From Bettongia penicillata ogilbyi (Eukaryota; Chordata; Mammalia; Diprotodontia; Potoroidae): a stretch of DNA of 64,000 bases. The DNA lies in the NCBI GenBank assembly GCA_023548195.1, contig JAJHZJ010000220.1, positions 1,681,279 through 1,745,278 of the forward strand. Reading direction: 5' to 3'. The position numbers were made by a program, and so were the translations under genes. Of the stretch, positions 57,866 to 64,000 are shown one piece after another (positions within the stretch are counted from its first letter, which is position 1; every line of letters starts with the position of its first letter). A model generated the notes under the pieces. It worked only from the letters and a program-made list of their open reading frames with translations. It was not told where the DNA came from and made no database searches.

Positions 57866-59075
57866 GTAAATAGGGTAAATGGAGAAAATAATGCGTGTAA
57901 TGTCTCCTTGAAAAGCTTGCAAAGCTTGTTTGAGATAATTATGCAAAATACATTTATAACCTTGAAAGTATGATAAGTTGGGTATAATGACAATAATTGT
58001 TGAATTGAAAGCATAAAGGCTCAAACAGAACAATTTTAACATTGCGCTTTTGAGCTATACTATACAATTGCATACTTAATCATAACTGTCTCAGATTTCA
58101 TGAAAGATGTGACTGCTGTGCTAATTTGATTCACCAATCCACTAAATATTCACATCAAACAACATTTTGAAAATTGAGACTTATTCTGAACAAAAGAGTC
58201 CATCAGTGTCAAAAAGCATGTTCTTTGCATATTCTATATGTTAGATGATTCATTTTTGGCATAGAGGAATCTATAGATCACCTTTGTATATGTAACATTA
58301 ATCTCAAAAAAAAAAAAAAGGTCTTTGTGATCCTTACTTATTCCAAAGAGGAATGACATAGCCATTCACTTCCACACAGGGAAATTAGATAAACAGATAT
58401 TATCTAGATTATATTATATAGTTTTTTGGACATACCACATAGAGAATTAATCTTGGGCAGGTGCTAAATATGAACAAAATCACAGAACCAAAATAAATCA
58501 GAGAAAGAGAACAAGGTAAATTGCCTAGGAATTTTTAAAGTGCTTCAATGACTCTCAGTTGCTCCTGATTCAAGTCTCATTTCCTCTGAATACTAATATC
58601 TTCCTTGTATATTATACAGCTATAAATTATGGAATACAGTTATTTCAGAAAGGATAAATTAAGAATTGTGACTGACCAATGAGCAATGTAATAGCAGAAA
58701 TCAATTCTGGTTCAAAAAGTGCTTCAAAATGCTTTATCTTACATAAGTGAATGGATAAGGAGGTGGGCAATTCACATGGCACAAATGAGAGATGAGAAGT
58801 GGTCAGTTGTATTTCTATTTTTTAAATATTTTTTAAATATTAAAATAACCAGAGGCAGATTTCTAACACGTGGGATGAATCCACTTTTGAAGATTTACAG
58901 AAATGGATAAGAATGACTCAGGAAGAGAGACTGTGAATAGGTTATGATCTGCAACAGTTGAATATGTGAGTAGTTTATGGTCTGAACTGAATGAAAGATC
59001 TTTACTGATGCGATCTAAATTCACTGAATTATGGGCATAATATCTTCAAATGGCCCATGTTTCATTTTCATATGT
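57866..59075. other. No recognisable feature
   Basis: A poly(A) tract lies at about 58305-58319. The 63-codon plus frame near 58.72-58.91 kb shows no domain. Confidence 0.45.
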
Positions 59076-59165
59076 TTTGTTCCCAGTCAGACTATAGACT
59101 CCTTGAGGACCTGACTCATTTTGTTATGCTTGTTCCATAGTACCCAAAGTACTGATCATAATGGT
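59076..59165 (+). repeat. L2 3' end relic
   Basis: 'cagactatagactccttgag' and 'gttccatagtacccaaagta' resemble the L2 3' end. Confidence 0.5.
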
Positions 59166-59450
59166 AAACATAGAAAATGAAAAATTGTTGAATCGATTCC
59201 TATCTTTACAAAGCAGAATTTTAAGGAAATATATGCATATGTGTTCTTGAGTAAATGTAGTGGCATGTATGGTACACATATACACATATGCAAATGTGCA
59301 CATATACACACACATAAAGACAGAAAGCTTATTTTGAAACAAAATATTCTTCAGAACAAATCCACCAACATACCTCCCCTACATCATATATTCCCTGAAA
59401 GCAACTAATCAGATACATCAAAAGGTAGAGTTATAACTTATATAGAAGCA
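59166..59450. other. No recognisable feature
   Basis: Some TACA/CACA-rich sequence at 59270-59310; otherwise nothing. Confidence 0.4.
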
Positions 59451-59454
59451 CATA

Positions 59455-59634
59455 GGTGGCATATCAGAGGAAGGCTGGACGTGCAATCATAAAGACCTAA
59501 CTGCAAATCAAAGTTCAGACACTTATTAGTACCATGACCCCAAACAATCTCACTTCCTCAGTTTTCTTATCTATGAAATGGGGACAATAATAGCACTTCT
59601 CAGAATTGTTCTAATAATAAGATATAATAGTTGT
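59455..59634 (+). repeat. Core SINE, 5' part, split by an RTE insertion
   Basis: 'cacataggtggcatatcaga', 'cagacacttattagtaccat', 'ctcagttttcttatctatga' and 'gaattgttctaataataaga' form the SINE head and core. The 3' part resumes at about 61338. Confidence 0.75.
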
Positions 59635-60290
59635 TGATGATATTGCGTTCATCCTCATTGAAAGCATTTGACAACGTCACTGAAAACATCATGCTCAAAA
59701 GCATGGGAGCAAGCACAGAGCCCTGTTTCCCTCCATTGGAAGTGACTGGGAAGGCACGAGATCATTGCCCATTATCCAGAACGTGGGTAAACATGCCATC
59801 ATGAAACTGACATACAATACTGATGAACTTCCCTGGGCAACCAAATTTTGACATAGTTTTCCACTTGTCCTGATGGCTAACAGTGCCAAAAGCTTTGATC
59901 AGATCTATAAACATTGTGTACGGACATCTGTTTTACTCATGATATTTTTCCTAGAGTTGTTGGGTAGCGAACACTGTATCAACTGTTCCTTGGCCCTTTC
60001 TGAAGCCACACTGGCTCTCAGGTATATACTGTCTACCAGGTGAAGGATCAGCTTATTAAGGAGGACTCTAGCAAGAATTTTGCCAGGAATGACTGAGAGA
60101 GACCCCCTCTGTGATTGTCAGGGGATTATCTATTCCCTTTATCCTTTATAGAGATGGACAATGGAGGCATCCTTGAACTCCTGGGGGATAATCTACTCTT
60201 GCCATATAACCTGGAAAATTTCAGTCAACTTTTGTGTAAGCCATGAATGCCCTACCTTGTAAATCTTAGTTGGAATAGAATCTAAGACCA
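59635..60290 (-). mobile_element. RTE-2, inverted upstream segment
   Basis: On the minus strand (from 60290 leftward) it encodes RTE reverse transcriptase pieces in broken frames: 'DSIPTKIYKVG', 'IIPQEFKDASIVHLYKG', 'GKILARVLLNKLILHL', 'FIDLIKAFGTVSHQDKW' (motif A, Asp present) and 'GMFTHVLDNGQ'. It is head-to-head with the plus-strand remainder of the same element at 60291. Confidence 0.85.
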
Positions 60291-61335
60291 AAGTATAGGA
60301 ACTGTTGGTGCATGATTTTCTGTTTGCAGATGATTGTGCACTCAGTGCAGCCTCTGAAGCTAAGATTCAATAAAGTATGGATCAATTCTCAGGGGCCTGT
60401 GTAATTTTGGCCTAATAATTAACACCAAGAAAACACAAGTGCTCCATCAGCTACCACCACACCATCCATATGTAAAACCATTGATTACAAAAAAATGGAG
60501 ATGTTTTGAATGGATAAATTCACTTATCTTGGTGGTGTACTTTCCAAGGATGTATACATTGACAATGAGGCTGATGCAGGCATCGCCAGAGCTAGCTCAG
60601 TGTTTGGGAGGCTCTGGAGAAAAGTTTGAGAAAGAAATATTAGACTGACTACCAAACTGAAGGTCTAGAGAGTCTGTGTTGACCTCATTGTTGCATACAT
60701 GTGAAACATGAACAGTCTATCAGTGCCATGCCAGGAAACTGAATCGCTTCCATTTGAACTGTCTTAGGGAGATTCTGAGGATCACGTGGCAGGATAAAGT
60801 ACCAGACACTGAAGTCCTTGCTCAAGCTGAACTGCCAAGCATTCAAACTATGCTTCAGAAAGTGCAATTCCAATGGGCTGGCCACATTATTTGAATGCAA
60901 AATGTACACTTGCCAAAAAGACTATTTTATGGAGAACTCACATGAAAGAGACAATGACTTCATGATCAGAAGAAGCAAAACAAGTGGTCTCCCAAGGTCT
61001 CTCTCAAGAACTTTGGATTTGACTGTATATTATGGGAGACACTGGGACAGGACTGCTCAGCATAGCATGTCCACATCAGAAAGGATACTGTGCTCTATGA
61101 GCAAAGCAGAATTGAGACAGCACAAAGTTAACATAGGATGCACAAATTTGGAGTATTCACCTCAAATATTCCCATAAACTATATGTTGCCCAACCTGTAG
61201 CAGAGCATTCCTAGCTCATATTGCTCTGATCAGCCACAGTGGAACACACTAAAATTTCACTTTACAATGGTGATTTCATTTTGGTCTTCTTTGAGAAGGA
61301 AGGGCAACACCCAACCAACCACAATAAAAAAATAA
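60291..61335 (+). mobile_element. RTE-2, downstream segment to 3' end
   Basis: The plus strand resumes just before the FADD-type box ('catgattttctgtttgcaga' then 'tgattgtgcactc'). It continues with 'NTKKTQVLHQLPPHHPYVKP', 'KFTYLGGVLSKDV'-type sequence, 'ALTLK'-type spacer, 'NRFHLNCLREILRIT' and 'FQWAGHII', and ends in the RTE 3' terminus 'tttggtcttctttgagaagg' plus an (A)-rich 'aataaaaaaataaaa' tail. Compared with RTE-1 only a short piece between the two segments is missing. Stops and shifts throughout. Confidence 0.88.
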
Positions 61336-61337
61336 AA

Positions 61338-61420
61338 TACTTGTAATATTTTTTTTAAACTTAAAATGCTATATAAATACTGATGTCATTATTATTATTT
61401 TTGTTATATAACACTTCAGT
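61338..61420 (+). repeat. Core SINE, 3' part
   Basis: 'aaatgctatataaatactga' then 'tgtcattattattattttt' completes the SINE begun at 59455. 'atagttgt' left and 'atacttgt' right of the RTE look like a short target-site duplication. Confidence 0.65.
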
Positions 61421-61424
61421 TTCT

Positions 61425-61652
61425 ACTTTCATAGTTTACTGATTGGTAAAAGAAAAGGTTGTGCACCTTAACTTTTATGGTATAATACCATCAAATTATT
61501 TTTCTTTTAGCCTGAGTTTTGCTGTATTTTAGTGTTGCCTTGTCTGTATTTAAATTATTTTACCAATTTATTGCTCTTTTATCTCCTAATTCCCTCAGCT
61601 TCCCTTTATGAAAGTCATCACGTATCTCTAAATTATTAATATTCCTTGTTTC

Positions 61653-61703
<51 letters not shown>

Positions 61704-61845
61704 CACTACATTAAATTCATGGATTACCATTTTCTATACAATCCCCAATATTGGCCCATATTTTGACTATAATTTTTTTCTTAACAAAAATATTTAATTT
61801 ACATATATCTTCATTTTCTTCTTGTAATTAAATTCTTTGTCCAGG
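61425..61845. other. AT-rich DNA with an (AT)n array
   Basis: Pure (AT)n at 61656-61699; nothing else recognised. Confidence 0.8.
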
Positions 61846-61849
61846 TTCA

Positions 61850-61935
61850 TACAGTTAGCATCTGAAGCAGGATTCAAATTCACATCTTCCTAATTCCAGG
61901 ACCATCATTCTCCACTATTACCACCTAACTGACTC
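61850..61935 (-). repeat. MIR-type SINE fragment
   Basis: 'gaagcaggattcaaattcac' and 'atcattctccactattacca' resemble the reverse complement of a MIR head. Confidence 0.6.
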
Positions 61936-62270
61936 CAGTGTCAACAGTATTTTCCCTCCTTACCTCCAACTCCAACATTTTCTAGCTTTTTTCAAGACTG
62001 CTGAAATCTCATCTACTCTAGGAGTCTTATTCCAGTACTCTCCTTCTGCTAGTGCTACTATTCTCCTGGAATTCTCTTCTACTTATATATAGTTACAAAC
62101 AATTCCTTCCATTTATTATATTTTTTGTATGTAAAGATCATTTGTGTACCCTTTATAATATAACTTCTTGAAAGCAGGATTTTTAAAACTTTATCTTTCT
62201 TTGTACCCACATTATAGAACGTTAGTATAGTATCTGACATATAATAATCACTTAATAGATGACATGTTTT
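61936..62270 (+). repeat. L2 3' region
   Basis: 'aacttcttgaaagcaggatt', 'gtatagtatctgacatataa' and 'taatcacttaatagatgaca' follow the L2 3'-end order. Confidence 0.65.
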
Positions 62271-62464
62271 ACTATCTTTACCCCTTAATCTTGTTTGATA
62301 TTTGTTCAAACTATCAATTTATATTCTTCATCTGATATGTCATCAATCTTCTAGAAAAAATAAAAGTAACCAAAACTCTCTGTCTCTTCTTCCTCATAAA
62401 CTATTTATATCTTATTCCCTTGAAATCTGGCTTCCATCTTTACCACTCAGATTGTTTTCAAATG

Positions 62465-62686
62465 TCATTCACGGTCAATCGATAACATTTATTAAGTGCC
62501 TACTGTGTGACAGACACTATGTTAAGTATTGGGGGTGCAAAGTCACTTAACCACTCTCATTCCTCAGTTTAAAATGAGAATAATAGTAGCACCTACTTTT
62601 CATGGTTGTTGTGAAGTTCAAATCAGATATTATTTGTAAAGCACTTGTACACTACTTGGACATAATAGCTAGTATATAAATGTTGT

Positions 62687-62690
<4 letters not shown>
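62465..62690. repeat. L2 3' end (minus) joined to MIR-type tail (plus)
   Basis: 'acatttattaagtgcctact' and 'gacagacactatgttaagta' are minus-strand L2. From about 62540 'ctcagtttaaaatgagaata' and 'gttgttgtgaagttcaaatc' are plus-strand MIR-type core. Confidence 0.7.

Positions 62691-62757
<67 letters not shown>
62691..62757. repeat. (GA)n microsatellite
   Basis: About 33 GA units at the end of the SINE tail. The Arg/Glu-repeat frame over it is an artefact. Confidence 0.98.
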
Positions 62758-62765
<8 letters not shown>

Positions 62766-62984
62766 ATGGAGAAACAGAGATTTATTGAAGGAATTAAATG
62801 TAGTGGAGACAGAAACAGATGTGATGAAATGTGGAGGGGATAATTTTATGAGTAGGAGAAATATCTCAGTCTCTGAGATAGGAGATAAAAAGGATAGGTA
62901 AGTGCATAGTTTTGGAGTATGGAGGAATTAACTAATTTTTGAGATTTTGCTAAAAATAGTTTTTCAAATATCATTAGTGGTGCA

Positions 62985-63080
62985 CCTAATCAATCAATAC
63001 ACATGTATTAAGTGTATACTATGTACTAGACAACATGGTAAGTACAGGAGAACTGGCTTCAGTTCTAAAGATAGAAAAAA
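62985..63080 (-). repeat. L2 3' end relic
   Basis: 'gtattaagtgtatactatgt' and 'actagacaacatggtaagta' match minus-strand L2. Confidence 0.6.
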
Positions 63081-63339
63081 ATGACCATCTCTTCACTTCT
63101 CTTGCATAGGCAAGCACCTGACTTGCACTGTGATTTTCCTGTTGTGTGAACTGAACAGTTCTTCAGACATGTCAGAATTTCAGGCTGAGAAACTCATAAA
63201 TAAGCCAGATACTCTTCATTACTTTTACTTACCAAATGCCATTACATAAAAACCTTCCTAGTGGGAAGGGTATACAAACTTCCTCCTTTTTTTGTTAGTT
63301 AAAATACACATTTTGTCAGCTCCTTCTTTTTATTAATAT

Positions 63340-63725
63340 TTCCTACTTTGGATTCTTTGACATTGCCCTTGCTGATCTTCCCTGGCCTCTTTGCTTTCTC
63401 TTTATCCTCCATTCATCTAAAGGCTTTTGACCCCATAGCAGTAGCCAGAGTGCTCTGAATACTATCCATCTATTTGGAAAAGGAAGATGGACCTTTTACT
63501 CTCTATATTTTCACTTAGTAACCCTTTCCATTCCCATGACTTCCATTATCATATATATAAATATACAGATGATTCATATATTTGGCCTCAATCCCTAAAC
63601 AATCTCCTGAGATTCAGACCTACATTTCCCACATATCTAATAGGCCATTAGTCTTACCATCAAAAGATTTTCCTCCTCCTTTCTAATTTCTGTTCATGGT
63701 ACTATAATTGTCCCAGGCATTCAGC
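63340..63725 (+). repeat. LINE L2 relic, RT C-terminal region
   Basis: 'gacttccattatcatatata', 'aatatacagatgattcatat' and 'ctcctgagattcagacctac' correspond to the L2 stretch that encodes 'the ..NYHLYADDTQ..-like' segment. Diverged. Confidence 0.6.
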
Positions 63726-63739
63726 TTATAAACTTCAAA

Positions 63740-63885
63740 GTTATCATTATCAATCAATCTAAACTCTTTCTTTGTGCCAACCACTGAGGGTCTAAAGGAA
63801 AACAAGCAAACAAAAAACAGTCCCAAACTTCATGGAACTTATATTCTATTAGAGGGAGAAATATGTGTACACACAGATTAAGTAG
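63740..63885 (-). repeat. L2 3' end relic
   Basis: 'aactctttctttgtgccaac' and 'catggaacttatattctatt' then 'agagggaga' match minus-strand L2. The remaining bases to 64000 may continue it. Confidence 0.6.
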
Positions 63886-64000
63886 GAAGTGAGTTGTAGA
63901 GGAGAAGTCACTAGGATCTGTAGAGACTAGAAAAAAACTTCTTGAAAGATGCTAGAATTTTCAGTTCTCAAGACCTGTTCATTCTATCTCCATGATAAAC

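Noticed and set aside
62680..62901. Arg/Glu-repeat open frame
   Set aside because: Translation of (GA)n.
1..64000. A novel multi-gene system
   Set aside because: No group of intact co-oriented genes exists; all recognisable coding sequence is decayed retrotransposon or retrocopy.

Overview
The window looks like intergenic or intronic DNA from a marsupial, most likely an opossum-type genome. I see no intact protein-coding gene. The assignment rests on AT-rich, CpG-poor sequence, a tRNA-derived SINE with the marsupial-type body, L1 ORF2 of mammalian type, RTE-clade LINEs, and several ORF2-less 'half-L1' (HAL1) elements. Species cannot be fixed by eye.

Layout. (1) About 1.67-14.7 kb is one old minus-strand L1 (here L1-B), broken open by later insertions. 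A plus-strand HAL1 (2790-7758) sits in its ORF2 3' part and itself carries a 5'-inverted (twin-primed) L1 at 4548-6697. An RTE LINE (8086-10440) sits further along and carries a solo LTR at 8212-8769. A second LTR-like insert lies near 13.14-13.65 kb. (2) 14.7-23.6 kb holds SINEs, L2 and CR1/L3 relics and microsatellites in otherwise featureless DNA. (3) 23.7-29.05 kb holds two adjacent minus-strand HAL1 copies. (4) 29-41.2 kb holds L2, CR1/L3 and MIR-type relics, a COPS8 processed pseudogene (about 33.2-33.85 kb) and long purine/pyrimidine arrays. (5) 41242-47954 is a nearly full-length minus-strand L1 (L1-A) with a 13-bp target-site duplication. (6) 48-54.7 kb holds CR1/L3, L2 and MIR relics. 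(7) 54760-57851 is a third minus-strand HAL1. (8) 57.9-64 kb holds an RTE with a 5' inversion inserted into a SINE, then L2/MIR relics and microsatellites.

Mechanistically this is a layered record of target-primed reverse transcription. L1-type machinery plausibly made the L1, HAL1 and COPS8 copies, and RTE machinery made its own. Every coding remnant examined carries stops, frameshifts or lost catalytic residues, so none is likely to make an active enzyme now. I found no convincing undescribed system. The most informative observations are the HAL1 set with clear target-site duplications, the two 5'-inverted insertions in different LINE clades, the shared L1/HAL1 5' ends, and repeat expansions arising at the same internal HAL1 site.
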